A stretch of DNA of 51,157 nt from Myxococcota bacterium. GTDB lineage: Bacteria > Myxococcota_C > UBA6777. Within the stretch, counting starts at the first letter, position 1, and every line of letters begins with the position of its first letter. A program made the position numbers and the translations under genes. Where the stretch lies: the NCBI GenBank assembly GCA_023150835.1, contig JAKLKB010000032.1, forward strand, positions 1 to 51,157, in the 5' to 3' direction. Shown here in pieces: positions 19,749-29,352 of the stretch. The notes below the pieces were generated by a model. That model ran no database searches, was not told the origin of the DNA, and saw only the letters and a list, made by a program, of their open reading frames with translations.

Positions 19749-21095
19749 TCACTTGTTTGGTTGCGTGGGGTGGGCCGATGGATCATGCGAAAGCAGATAA
19801 TTGGCGCGTAACCATGCCTTGTGGGGGCGGGGGCGGTGTTTTCGGGATCTGTGTTGGGCAAACCACGAACGCATCACGCATTCGGCAGGCTTTCCGCGAG
19901 GCGAATAGCCTTTGTCCTTGGGTCCACCCGGCGCAAACCAGTTCCAGAAAAAGGCTCCGCGCAGGACATCGCTTTTTGACCATACTTCAGCGAAGGCTTG
20001 ATAGCAACGGCGTTGTTCTTCAAGCGAGATCGTCTTGTCGCGGGTGTAATCCCATGGATAGATGTTGGTGCCTTCTTGGCTATAATACCCGACTTCTGTA
20101 AACAGAAGTGGCTGGCGTGGATACGATTTTTTCCATTGTTCGATCTTGTGGCGGAGCTGGGTCCATGTGTTGCGCAGTTGCGAGAGGGGCGGATTGATGG
20201 CCTTGCTGAGCTCATAATAGTTGCTGATGCCGATCAGATCGAGCGCATCCCAAAAGGTGACGGGTTCGTAATGGTCCCAGTTGGCGGAGTAGATCAAGTT
20301 TCCGCTGTAGAGTTGGCGGATGGTACGGATCAGTTGGAGCCATCGGTGGCGATGCTTTTCCATGCTGACAAGCTCGCTACCGACAGAAAACAATTCGATG
20401 CCGTGTTGTTGGGCGATCTGGGCGTAATGGAAGATATAGCGTCGATAGCTACGCCACCAAGCATCGAGATTCGTGGGGTTGATCACGCCGCGCCAATCTT
20501 CGGGGCCGCGTTCTCGGAGTCGGACGATCGGGAGGAGAAAGACTTGGAGTCCTTGTCGGCGGGCTTGGTGGATGGTGCGGATCAGTCGGGCGTCACTGAC
20601 GGTTTTGGTTTCGTGGCGATCGATCTGCGTGGAGCGCACGTTTTTTTGGTACCAACTGACAATAAATCCGACGTGGCTTGCGCCTGTGTGGGCGATATCC
20701 GCGAGGAATCGTTCGTAATCGTAGGCTTGATCTTGGAAGTAGAGTCCGAGGCTGACACCGCGAAAGAACGGATGGGCGTGCCCTTTGCGCCAATCGGGAG
20801 CGGGCGCAGCAGCGGCGGGGGGTCGCATCGGCAGAAGAGGATATTCGTAAGGCTCGGTGCTCGGGAGTTTGCAGTCATAAGCGGTTTGTTGGCTTCGGTT
20901 GATCTGGGCGGTACTTGAGGCCAGCCAAAACACGATCAACAGGAAAAAGCCTACGATGCTCCATCGAGTGCGAGAGGACTGTCGGACCCGATCAAGAAAA
21001 GGCAACACCAGCGGGGCAGCGTCCGAAACAGCGGAAGGTGGGGGGGGGGCGTGTTGGTTTGGAGTATGGGGATCAACGTGCATGGATGCTCTCAT
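19749..21095 (-). CDS. GH113-like membrane-anchored glycoside hydrolase
   Basis: This 448-residue protein starts at 21095; its ATG overlaps the kinase stop (ATGA), which suggests translational coupling. A cytosolic Pro-rich stretch leads into one membrane helix (SIVGFFLLIVFWLAS), so the enzyme domain is probably periplasmic. The (beta/alpha)8 pattern starts at RGVSLGLYFQDQ. Candidate catalytic residues are E241 in SVGSELVSME (acid/base) and E334 in LFTEVGYYS (nucleophile). The strand SANWDHYE and the segment ISNYYEL also match the GH113 mannanase-like group. The substrate is unknown. A glycosidase coupled to a membrane kinase could make cell-wall or matrix trimming a regulated output. The alternative is another clan GH-A family. 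Confidence 0.75.
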   Translation of the reverse strand: MRASMHVDPHTPNQHAPPPPSAVSDAAPLVLPFLDRVRQSSRTRWSIVGFFLLIVFWLASSTAQINRSQQTAYDCKLPSTEPYEYPLLPMRPPAAAAPAPDWRKGHAHPFFRGVSLGLYFQDQAYDYERFLADIAHTGASHVGFIVSWYQKNVRSTQIDRHETKTVSDARLIRTIHQARRQGLQVFLLPIVRLRERGPEDWRGVINPTNLDAWWRSYRRYIFHYAQIAQQHGIELFSVGSELVSMEKHRHRWLQLIRTIRQLYSGNLIYSANWDHYEPVTFWDALDLIGISNYYELSKAINPPLSQLRNTWTQLRHKIEQWKKSYPRQPLLFTEVGYYSQEGTNIYPWDYTRDKTISLEEQRRCYQAFAEVWSKSDVLRGAFFWNWFAPGGPKDKGYSPRGKPAECVMRSWFAQHRSRKHRPRPHKAWLRANYLLSHDPSAHPTQPNK

Positions 21096-22957
21096 TTTGG
21101 GGGTTGAAACCAGCCTTGTGTAGGGGTCGATGTTTCGGGCGTTTGTGGATCGGTGCGTTTCTCTTTGGTGAGGAGGGTGTTGTTTGTGGAGAGAGCCGCA
21201 AGATCCGCAGAGACAGCGCTGTTTGTGGGGGAAGCCGCAAGGTTTGAAGAGACAGCGCTGTTTGTGGGGGAAGACGCAGCAGCGGAGGAAAGGTCGCTTG
21301 GGTGTTCGGGGTCGATCGGAGCGGCGTCGAGGATATCGGGGCCTTGAAGGTCGGAGGGAGCGTCGTGTTGGGGTGGAGCGAAAGAAGGCGAAGGATCGAG
21401 GGTTTCGGGGGCGATATGCTGTTGGAGGCGTTGCCAAGCGTCTTGGGCGTTTTGTTGGGTCCAGTCTCCGAGGCTGGGTTGGGCTTGTTCGAGCGCGAGG
21501 CGCATCGCGTCAGCGGAAGAGAAGCGCTGTTTGGGGTCGATCGCAAGGGCCTTTTCGAGGATATCCAACAAGGCTGCGGGGATCTGGGGCGCCCGAGCAT
21601 GCAAGGCAGGGCGGGAGAATGCGCCTGTTTCGTGTTGTTCCTTGTAGTCTTGGATCGTGTCGGCTTGGACGAGAGGTTCGCCTGTGAGCAAGTGGTAGAG
21701 GATCGCGCCGAGAGCGTAGATGTCGGAAGCTACGAGGTTTTCGCCCTGAAAGCGTTCGGGAGCCATATAGGCGGGTGTTCCGGGATTTTTGCCATGTCCA
21801 CGTGCTGCGATCTCTGCGGGGGTTGCGGCGATACGGCAGGCGATACCAAAGTCGAGTACCTTGAGAAAGTCGTGTTGGTGTTCGTCGAAAGTGACGAACA
21901 AGTTGGAAGGCTTGAGGTCGCGGTGCAAGATGCCCTGCTTGTGGACGGCTGCGACGCCGCGACAGGCTTGGAGCATCAGATGAAGGGTGCGGGCAAGGGG
22001 GAGGGGGCCTTGGATCTGTTGAAGTGCAAAAAGGTTGATGCCTTGGAGCGATTCCATCACAAGGTAGAGGTCTTGTTCGGTCTCGCCAAAGTCGAGGATG
22101 CGCACGACGTGGGGATCTTGGATCTTGAGCGTGAGTTCTGCTTCTCGACGCCACGCTTGGAGAGCGCGTTCGCGCTGTGTGCTTTGGAAAGGCATACGTT
22201 TGATCACGCAAGGCTGGGCAAGAAGTCGGTTCCATGCAAGGTAGACTTGGCTCATCCCCCGCTGATTCAGGCGTTGTTGGATCTGATATCGCCCCAGCCG
22301 ATCCGTTTGGCTCAACAGACGGTGAAGATGCTGTAGCATCCATGCAGACAAAGCCCCAAGCGCCGTTGCCATCGCCAAAAGCACGTTGGAAAAACCAAAT
22401 TGGCGCATCGCCGCTCCTTCTTCTAACGGAGCAAACGAAAGCCACCCCACCGACAACGCAAACATACTCCACAACCACAGCGCCACAGGCAAAAAACCGC
22501 GCAGTCCACCCGGCAACAACACTCCACGCGCTACGATCAACAGCGCAAATAGCCCTGCTGTCGGCGTTTTGTAGCCGCCAAAGTAGTAGGCTCCGATCAC
22601 GCCGAGATACAGCGCCAACACCAGCCAGCCGATCCATTCTGCCCACTGCAAGAGCGATTCGCGCTGCCCTTTGAGGGTGGTCAGAAGCACCAAGATCCAC
22701 AACACCACGCCCACACCTGCGGCACCACCCATCACGGTCGTGATGCCCGTGTGGTGCCAACCCAACGGCGGCCACCACGCACCGATCATCCCCCCCAACA
22801 CAAACAGCGTTCCAAGGCTGCCCCACAGCATCTGTAGCCCTGCGCGCCGCATACGCGAAACAGACAGCAACCAAGGCGGCACCCCGTATGGATCATGCGA
22901 AACATACGGTGAGGCGTTGGTTTGCGAGGTTGAAGGACGTTCCATCAGTGTTGCCAC
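21092..22957 (-). CDS. Membrane Ser/Thr protein kinase
   Basis: This is a 621-residue kinase. No strong ribosome site decides between GTG at 22957 and ATG at 22945. Residues 30-215 contain about five membrane helices (for example MLWGSLGTLFVLGGMIGAWW). The kinase domain follows at about 225-480 with an unusual glycine loop (LNQRGMSQVYLA), a VIKRMPF lysine, HRDLKPSNLFV, DFGIA and MAPERFQ. The C-terminal 140 residues are Ala/Ser/Pro-rich with AASPTNSAVS repeats. An N-terminal membrane sensor with a C-terminal cytosolic kinase is the reverse of the common PASTA-kinase order. It is the first gene of a minus-strand group that includes the glycosidase, and is divergent from the TerB-like gene at 23111. 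Confidence 0.88.
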   Translation of the reverse strand: MATLMERPSTSQTNASPYVSHDPYGVPPWLLSVSRMRRAGLQMLWGSLGTLFVLGGMIGAWWPPLGWHHTGITTVMGGAAGVGVVLWILVLLTTLKGQRESLLQWAEWIGWLVLALYLGVIGAYYFGGYKTPTAGLFALLIVARGVLLPGGLRGFLPVALWLWSMFALSVGWLSFAPLEEGAAMRQFGFSNVLLAMATALGALSAWMLQHLHRLLSQTDRLGRYQIQQRLNQRGMSQVYLAWNRLLAQPCVIKRMPFQSTQRERALQAWRREAELTLKIQDPHVVRILDFGETEQDLYLVMESLQGINLFALQQIQGPLPLARTLHLMLQACRGVAAVHKQGILHRDLKPSNLFVTFDEHQHDFLKVLDFGIACRIAATPAEIAARGHGKNPGTPAYMAPERFQGENLVASDIYALGAILYHLLTGEPLVQADTIQDYKEQHETGAFSRPALHARAPQIPAALLDILEKALAIDPKQRFSSADAMRLALEQAQPSLGDWTQQNAQDAWQRLQQHIAPETLDPSPSFAPPQHDAPSDLQGPDILDAAPIDPEHPSDLSSAAASSPTNSAVSSNLAASPTNSAVSADLAALSTNNTLLTKEKRTDPQTPETSTPTQGWFQPPK

Positions 22958-23110
22958 GTGCGCTTTCTTTCTTGGTTTGGGTCGTTCTCGTCTTCACACT
23001 TTGGTGCGGAGACGTTATAACATACCCGACTTTTCCTAACACAAGAGACCCGACGCACAAAGGGCCTGTTTTTTGGGATTTGTTCGCGTCGCGCATGGAG
23101 GCATAAAAAG

Positions 23111-24097
23111 ATGGAGTCGAAAGAGTTGGTTCCCCGCAATCGGGTGATGTTGGACGAGGCCAAAGGCATGCTGCAAGGAACGCGGCTGCGCATGGAAGAA
23201 TCCATGAAGCTGCTTGGCCTGACCCCTGAGACGCTACCCTTGATCACGCTGTTTCCGTTGCTTTATGTCGCGTGGTCCAACGACAATATCGAACTCAAAG
23301 AGCTTCAAGTGATCTTGGAAGTCGCCAACGAGCACGGACTCTACGAAGGTTCCGCACGCGAAGTCCTCAGCTCTTGGCTAGAGTCCAAACCCAACGAGCG
23401 CTTCTGGAAGGCCGGACTGTACTTGGTGGGCGTGTTTCTCCAAGGCGAGAGCGACGCCACCAAAGGCACGATCTTGGAACTGGCCGAGCGCGTCGGACAT
23501 GCGGCGGGCGGGTTGTTTGGGATGGCTTTTACTGTCGATGCACGCGAGCGGGAAGCCTTGCAAAAGATCAGTACTGCGCTTGGTTTGCACAACGAAGCCG
23601 CACGAAAAAAAGTCATGGAAGCCGTCGAATCCCAGTTTTCCGAACGTGAGCTGTCTTGGCAAGATCCCATCCAATGGCAGTGGGTTCAGCTGGGTTCCAT
23701 CGTCATCACGGTGCTTCTGGCTTTGGTGTTGTTTGCACAACGTAGCTTTCTTGACGCGATCTTGCTGAGAGTCGTCCCCCCTGCCGCTCCCGAACCCTCG
23801 CTGCTTGCGGCGGGATTGATCTTCGTGATCTTGCCTGCGATCCCCTTTGTCTTGGGGGGAGCCTTGATCGGTTATCGTAGTGAAGGTGACGTGCAACGCG
23901 AGGCGGTCTTGGCGGTGATCATCCCTGTCGTGATGTACTGGGGGTTTTCCTTGGTGTTCTGGCTACTTGCAAAGAGCCAAACATGGGACGGGCGCCGCTG
24001 GATCATGCAAGCCACCTTTACAGCCGTCGCCATCTTTGTTACGGCGGGCAGCGCTCGCTTTGTTTCTTGGCTGACTTCGCACAAAAGTGGGCGTTGA
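23111..24097 (+). CDS. TerB-like domain membrane protein
   Basis: This is a 328-residue protein with GGAGG nine bases before the ATG. The N-terminal half is helical. The segment LLYVAWSNDNIELKELQVIL (about residues 50-70) and a second segment with AFTVDAREREALQKI resemble the two acidic helix turns of TerB domains. From residue 195 four hydrophobic helices are visible (SIVITVLLALVLFAQ, LIFVILPAIPFVLGGALIG, IIPVVMYWGFSLVFWLL, FTAVAIFVTAGSA). TerB proteins sit at membranes in tellurite and stress-response systems that often also encode VWA, PP2C and kinase partners, which do occur 3-7 kb downstream here. The family call is moderate. Confidence 0.6.
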   Translation: MESKELVPRNRVMLDEAKGMLQGTRLRMEESMKLLGLTPETLPLITLFPLLYVAWSNDNIELKELQVILEVANEHGLYEGSAREVLSSWLESKPNERFWKAGLYLVGVFLQGESDATKGTILELAERVGHAAGGLFGMAFTVDAREREALQKISTALGLHNEAARKKVMEAVESQFSERELSWQDPIQWQWVQLGSIVITVLLALVLFAQRSFLDAILLRVVPPAAPEPSLLAAGLIFVILPAIPFVLGGALIGYRSEGDVQREAVLAVIIPVVMYWGFSLVFWLLAKSQTWDGRRWIMQATFTAVAIFVTAGSARFVSWLTSHKSGR

Positions 24098-24206
24098 TTC
24101 TTTGTGAAAAGTACTTGTCGCGGAAAATCCGCCTGAGACTGTTTCTCTAGCCTTGTGCGCCACCCTCCCTTGTTCTTTTCTCCCACGCTTATCGGAGCCC
24201 TACACG

Positions 24207-25397
24207 ATGCAACACTTTGGGGTATTGACGCGTTATCTCGTGCTTCCCGTCTTGTTTGTGATGATCTTTGGAACCGCCGTCGTCCTTTCTACTCGCGCTT
24301 ATCTTCAGCGACAAACTTTGCAAACCACGACCTTTCGCGATCCTCAAAGCATCGATACACTCGAAGCTGTCAAGCTCGGTGGATGGGAACAATCGTTGTT
24401 GATCCGTGGAAAAGATCGGCGCGCACCGATCTTGCTTTGGTTGCACGATGGACCGGGAGGCGCTTCGGATCTTGTGTTCTCACGGGCTTTTGAGCAATCG
24501 CTGGTGCAGCGGTTTGTGGTCGTGCATTGGGAGCAGCGCGGCACAGGAAAGTCCTATCGTGACGATCTGCCCGCCCACACCATGACGCTCCCACGCCTTC
24601 GCTCCGATCTTGTCGAGCTGGTCGCGTGGTTGCGCCATCGCTTTCAACAACCCAAGATCTATCTGCTCGGTTATGCGTGGGGTTCCACGCTAGGCTTGTG
24701 GTTCGCTCAACAACACCCTGACCAATTGCACGCATACATCGGGGTTTCACAGATCCTCGATTGGCAACAACACCTTCGTGAGGCTTATGCCGAAACCCTG
24801 CGACGCGCCAAACAAACCGACCGCGCCGAGCCGATCAATGCACTCACCCAGATCGGACCCCCGCCGTACTCGTCTCTTCTTTCTCTTCACACCCTTCGCC
24901 GATGGGTCGCGGAGTTTGGCGGGTATTTTCACAAAGCCCCCTCCTTTGGCAAGATGTTTCGTGCCTCCCTCAGTTCCCCCGATTATTCGCTCGCTGATCT
25001 GTTTCAATCCAACAAAGCCTACCAATTTTCTTCTCAACATCTTCTTCTGCCTGCCATCCAACAAACCAACCTCCGCTCCATCCGGCATCTGCATGCCCCT
25101 GCACTCTTCCTCTCCGGTCGCTACGACCTTTTGACCAGCGGCCAACAGCTCGAACGCTTCGTCCAACAGCTCCAAGCACCACACAAACAACTCCTCTGGT
25201 TTGAAGACGCCGGCTACGCTCCCCACCGCGAAGATCCCGACCGCTTCTACAAGGCTCTCCTCGATCTCCTCCCGCCCTTCGCAAAAACACCACAGCCAAA
25301 CACCCGTCCTTTGTCGCCCCCCTCTTCTCTCCCTTCCTTTCGCCCTGCTTCTTCTCCTTCCTTTCGCCCCGCTTCTTCTCCTTCTTCTCGCCCCTAA
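24207..25397 (+). CDS. Alpha/beta hydrolase of proline-iminopeptidase type, nucleophile Ser replaced
   Basis: This 396-residue protein starts at 24207 after GGAG. A single N-terminal membrane helix (LVLPVLFVMIFGTAVVL) anchors it. The fold markers are HDGPGG (oxyanion loop), HWEQRGTGKS, then LLGYAWGSTLGLW, where the family has GGSWGSTLAL. A157 therefore stands where the catalytic serine should be. The acid (SGRYD) and His (APHREDP) positions are kept. The C-terminus is a Ser/Pro tail with three PSFRPAS repeats. With no nucleophile it should be hydrolytically dead and may act as a sensor or binding protein. The codon is GCG, so one base change from TCG would explain it; a sequencing error is possible. 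Confidence 0.8.
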   Translation: MQHFGVLTRYLVLPVLFVMIFGTAVVLSTRAYLQRQTLQTTTFRDPQSIDTLEAVKLGGWEQSLLIRGKDRRAPILLWLHDGPGGASDLVFSRAFEQSLVQRFVVVHWEQRGTGKSYRDDLPAHTMTLPRLRSDLVELVAWLRHRFQQPKIYLLGYAWGSTLGLWFAQQHPDQLHAYIGVSQILDWQQHLREAYAETLRRAKQTDRAEPINALTQIGPPPYSSLLSLHTLRRWVAEFGGYFHKAPSFGKMFRASLSSPDYSLADLFQSNKAYQFSSQHLLLPAIQQTNLRSIRHLHAPALFLSGRYDLLTSGQQLERFVQQLQAPHKQLLWFEDAGYAPHREDPDRFYKALLDLLPPFAKTPQPNTRPLSPPSSLPSFRPASSPSFRPASSPSSRP

Positions 25398-25439
25398 GGC
25401 TTTTTCTTTTTTTGATAGGTGTTACGCCGTTTCATCGGT

Positions 25440-25690
25440 GCTGTCGGCGTCACCCCACGCCCTTTGGTTTGTGGGATTCCACCCCACGCCCTTTGGTTTG
25501 TGGGATTCCACCCCACGCCCTTTGGTTTGTGGGATTCCACCCCACGCCCTTTGGTTTGTGGGGTTCCACCCCACGCCCCGCAAGGGAGCGCGCTCCCTTG
25601 ACCCTGTATCGGCGGGGCGAACGGTCGTTTTTTACCCGAGCGACCGCTCCGCTTGAACGCTCGCGAACACGTCTTTTTGTTTTCTGTCAG
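25440..25690 (+). repeat. Dispersed repeat family A, copy with 29-bp tandem units
   Basis: Four tandem units of 29 bp (CACCCCACGCCCTTTGG plus TTTGTGGGATT) precede the family A body CCCCGCAAGGGAGCGCG, TTGACCCTGTATCGGCG and CGCGAACACGTCTTTTT. The remainder of 25398-25986 is AT-richer and should hold the promoter of the PP2C gene; no gene is seen. Confidence 0.85.
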
Positions 25691-25986
25691 AACCCACTCT
25701 CTCCAACCGTTTTGGAATAGAACGCCGCAGCGCGCTGCACGCCAAACTGCTTTCTTCGAACACCCGTTGGCGTGGTCGCTGTGTTTTGTCATCATCGACG
25801 CGCCCGTGAATGGGTCAAAAGCATCTTTGGCTGATCCCTGTACCGAAAATAGTCCATGCTTTTTTCTCCGAATTCATCTTTACAGGCGGGAGAAGAGCCT
25901 TGACTAAAAATAGGCGATGTGACAACTTTTTCTTCTTGTTGCTTTGACAAAGAACTGTTGCTGTGGATGATCTGAAAGGGAGAGCG

Positions 25987-27843
25987 ATGCACACATTATT
26001 TCAACAAATACAGAAATCTTATACCGCTGCACAACGCATCCTTGACGCCAACCATTCTTTTGGAGCAAATCCTTCGAATGACGAGGCATCTCTTCGTGGC
26101 TTGATGCTGCCTTTTGAACAAAGTATCCGCCATGCTTTCCAAGAATTCATGCAACCACCCTCTTGTTTTGACGATCTTAGAATACATACTTTTTATCGAG
26201 AAGACAAACTCCTTTTTCCTATTTCTGTTCCTCAAGTACCTAAACAAAGCCTCGAAGATATCTGCCAAGATGAATACAGGTCTTTGATGCGCCGCCTTGC
26301 GGCTCTTGCTGATGCTCTCGCACTTCCGCCCCTACGCATCCCCTGTTTTCTTGAAGAATGTTTTGCGCGTGACGAAGAAGGACAAATCTATGCGGCTTGG
26401 CCTTATCTTGCAGGGCTGCGGCTCGCAAATGGACAAACCCAACTCAAGCCCCACCAACGGGCTTTTCGCCATCTGATGCACCCGCAGCTCTCGCGCCAGC
26501 TACCCGACGATCTTGATTCTTACTTGCCTTCTGCGATGTGTTATAGCTTCGTTTTGTTTTTCTTGCGCCAGCTTCATCCGATGGCCGAGCAATGGGTGCA
26601 TCAAAAAGCCTTGGATCGCTTGCGTGCCTTGCTTCCTTGGCTTCCCCCCGCCTTGCCTGCTCTCTTGCAGCACGTCACCTCCACCGAACGTTCTCATCAA
26701 GAACAAGGCGCGACGACGCGATTTTGGAAACAGGTTGAAGAAATTTTTTTACAAGACCTTCATCTTCAAAAACACTCGTCTTTTTGTGATCTAGAGATAG
26801 AAAAAGAAAGCTATCAAGTCAGTGGTCGTCTCAAAGCAGGGCCTTTACAAGACGCTGAGCTTTGTGTCTCTCCCATCCCAAACGCTTTTTGGATGGGCGG
26901 TGTCGCCGATGGCGTATCTACCGCAGACCTCGGCAGCGGCGAAGAGGCCGCCCGTGAAGTCGCTCGTTGTTTCTCTGTCTTGGGCGCGACGTCGATGCCT
27001 CTCCTTGCCCAACCCACCGCATGGCCGATCGCGGTCTCTGACTTTTGGGCGACCTTTGCCAAACAAGCTCATACAGCGATCGCGCAACGCTGCGAAGAGT
27101 TACGTGCGTCTCATTTAGCTCCTGAAACCATCCAAGATCCGATGTCCTCGACCTTTGTTGCTGCGATGATCTTGGGAGATCGGGCAAGCATCGCTTGGCT
27201 GGGGGATAGCCCCGCGTGGCATTATCGAGCGGGTGAAGGCCGCTTGATCCGCTTGACGGTCGAAGATTCTCAGCTTTACGAGCGGCTCCGTGCGGGCGAG
27301 TGGGATGCCCTCTCTACGCCTACCGACGGCGATAACCATCTTTCTCGTTTTCTTGGGATGGCGTATCCTTCCGAACAAGAAACGAATACTTCTCTTGATC
27401 TGATGAAGCCGCATCAGCTTTTTGTCCAATTGCAAGAAGGTGATATCTTGCTTCTTGCCTCCGATGGGCTGCTCTGTGGAATCGGCGGTTTGTCTCCTTT
27501 CGTCCAAGACCAAAAACTCGAACAAAAGATCAAAGAATGCTTACAACAAGATCCTTCTTTGCGTCGTCTCGTGCTCTTTCTTGTTCAAGAGGCGGATCAG
27601 TATGGAGACGACAACATCTCTTTGATCGCTGTACGTGTCTCCAAACTGAACCCTCTGACCCAATCCGATACCTCGCCCTCTTCGGAACCCAAAAGCCCGA
27701 TGCCTGCTTCTGATCCATCTGATACCATTGAGGCGACTCCTTCGTTTTCTTCTTCTCAAACTGGACGCGCCTCGTCTGCGCCCTCTCTCTCTCAAGCAAG
27801 TGACGTCCCTGTCCTCAAAAAAAAGTCCAGAAACAATCGTTGA
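25987..27843 (+). CDS. PP2C-type protein phosphatase with N-terminal extension
   Basis: This 618-residue protein starts at 25987 with GGGAG four bases upstream. Residues 1-290 form a helical and hydrophobic region that I do not recognise. The phosphatase domain spans about 290-550: GGVADGVSTAD (metal Asp), then SSTFVAAMILGDRASIAWLG, GDSPAWHY, LLLASDGL (second metal Asp) and DQYGDDNISLIAV (third). All the residues expected for two-metal catalysis are visible. A Ser/Pro-rich tail of 60 residues ends the protein. It would remove phosphate from Ser/Thr and so counter the kinase encoded at 30193. It opens a plus-strand run of signalling genes: 143 bp to the VWA gene, then 40 and 6 bp. Confidence 0.88.
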   Translation: MHTLFQQIQKSYTAAQRILDANHSFGANPSNDEASLRGLMLPFEQSIRHAFQEFMQPPSCFDDLRIHTFYREDKLLFPISVPQVPKQSLEDICQDEYRSLMRRLAALADALALPPLRIPCFLEECFARDEEGQIYAAWPYLAGLRLANGQTQLKPHQRAFRHLMHPQLSRQLPDDLDSYLPSAMCYSFVLFFLRQLHPMAEQWVHQKALDRLRALLPWLPPALPALLQHVTSTERSHQEQGATTRFWKQVEEIFLQDLHLQKHSSFCDLEIEKESYQVSGRLKAGPLQDAELCVSPIPNAFWMGGVADGVSTADLGSGEEAAREVARCFSVLGATSMPLLAQPTAWPIAVSDFWATFAKQAHTAIAQRCEELRASHLAPETIQDPMSSTFVAAMILGDRASIAWLGDSPAWHYRAGEGRLIRLTVEDSQLYERLRAGEWDALSTPTDGDNHLSRFLGMAYPSEQETNTSLDLMKPHQLFVQLQEGDILLLASDGLLCGIGGLSPFVQDQKLEQKIKECLQQDPSLRRLVLFLVQEADQYGDDNISLIAVRVSKLNPLTQSDTSPSSEPKSPMPASDPSDTIEATPSFSSSQTGRASSAPSLSQASDVPVLKKKSRNNR

Positions 27844-27986
27844 TCTTGTCAGAAACCATACGCCCCCAACGTCTTGGAAGAGATTGCGCTGTTGACCCAC
27901 TCAAGACACAGACCGAACAGGTCGCACAAAGCTGAAACCGCGACGGTTCCTTGCTTTGTGGCTGCCCTTCAACAAGGAGAACCCGT

Positions 27987-29312
27987 ATGTCCGAGCAAGT
28001 CGTCCTTTATCTTGAAACGGATCGAGACTTTATCCCAAAAAAGAAAAGCAACCAACAAGTGATCACGCGGATCAAGATGCAAACCTCCGACGAGCTATTG
28101 CTTTCGTCGCCACAGACCGATTGCTCGATCTTGTTGTTGATCGACACCAGCCAGTCGATGGAGGGGGCTTTTTCCACAGGCTACGCCCAACTCACCCGCC
28201 GCGAAGGTGTCCGACTTGCCGCCGAATCGATGATCCAACTCCTCCAGCCTCGCGACCAAGTGACCTTGGTTTTCTTCAACACTCGCGCCTACGAAGTCGC
28301 CCGTGATGCCGCTGGATCCCAAAAACGCGCACTGTCTGAGCACCTCCAGACCATCCACAACTACAACGGCTCGACGCATTTCGAGGCGGCCTTTGACTAC
28401 GCTGACGCTTGGGCACAAGGACAACCTCCCCAAAAAAGCAAGCGGATCTTGTTTTTGACTGACGGCCAATCCACCGTAGGATCTTGGACTCGCACGCTTC
28501 AATTGGCTGAAAAAGTAGCTTCTCTCGGTGCGACTGTCGATTGTTTGGGCGTCGGTGAAGACTTTGCTTTTGAGGCGATGCAGTCGCTTTCTGGCCCGTC
28601 GGGCGGCACCACCCAACGCTTGTTTTTGCCAAATGACGCCAAACGAGCCTTCCGCGATATCCTACAAAATGCCCAACGTGCCTTGATCCACGACGTCTTG
28701 TTGCAGATCCGTATCCCCCCCGATCGTCGTGACGTCGAGATCTACCAGACTGTTCCTGAGATCCGCTTTTCGATGCCTTCTGTCGACGCAACAGGCGGTA
28801 TGCAACAAATCCTACGCATCGGCGATATCTATCATCACCAAACTGCCGAAGTCTTGATCTCGATGAAGCTTGATACAGACACCCCCGATGCGAACCTTGT
28901 GCTGTTCCATTGTCGTCTTGACTACGCTATCCCAAGCAAGGGCTGGGTCGGCTTGTCCCACCAAGATATCGCACGCGTCAACCTCAGCGATGACCCCCGC
29001 CGTGAACGCCGCGACAGCAGCGTCTTTGAAGAATACACCGAAGCCTCACTTGTCCGTGATGAAGCTGAGTTCCGACAGATCCATACACAAGATTGGAAAC
29101 AGGCGATGCAACTCCTTCAACAAATGAAACAAAAAGCAGCCAATATGCGCTTGGTTGAAAAAGAACGCGCCTTCGAGCAAGCGATCCAACAGATGCAACA
29201 AACGCACGCCTTGAGTCGTGATCAACTCAACCAGCTCTTCGCTCAAAACGCACGCTCCACCCGCTCTCGCAGTCAGCCTGTACGTCAAGCTGCGAAACCC
29301 ATTCAGTTTTAA
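27987..29312 (+). CDS. VWA domain protein
   Basis: This 441-residue cytosolic protein starts at 27987 after AAGGAG. The VWA domain (about 45-220) has an intact MIDAS motif (D53-T-S55-Q-S57), a Thr in NGSTHFEAAF and the Asp in FLTDGQSTVG. A beta-sandwich-like region follows (about 225-340). The C-terminal 100 residues form a Gln/Met-rich coiled coil (MQLLQQMKQKAANMRL). It differs from the VWA protein at 18038 in lacking FHA. VWA, PP2C and kinase genes side by side are the known core of TerY-type phosphorylation triads and vWA ternary systems, where the VWA protein is thought to be the target or platform. Confidence 0.88.
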   Translation: MSEQVVLYLETDRDFIPKKKSNQQVITRIKMQTSDELLLSSPQTDCSILLLIDTSQSMEGAFSTGYAQLTRREGVRLAAESMIQLLQPRDQVTLVFFNTRAYEVARDAAGSQKRALSEHLQTIHNYNGSTHFEAAFDYADAWAQGQPPQKSKRILFLTDGQSTVGSWTRTLQLAEKVASLGATVDCLGVGEDFAFEAMQSLSGPSGGTTQRLFLPNDAKRAFRDILQNAQRALIHDVLLQIRIPPDRRDVEIYQTVPEIRFSMPSVDATGGMQQILRIGDIYHHQTAEVLISMKLDTDTPDANLVLFHCRLDYAIPSKGWVGLSHQDIARVNLSDDPRRERRDSSVFEEYTEASLVRDEAEFRQIHTQDWKQAMQLLQQMKQKAANMRLVEKERAFEQAIQQMQQTHALSRDQLNQLFAQNARSTRSRSQPVRQAAKPIQF

Positions 29313-29352
29313 TCTTTTTTCTTTTGCATTCTTTTTCTCTTGGAGGTCTCCG

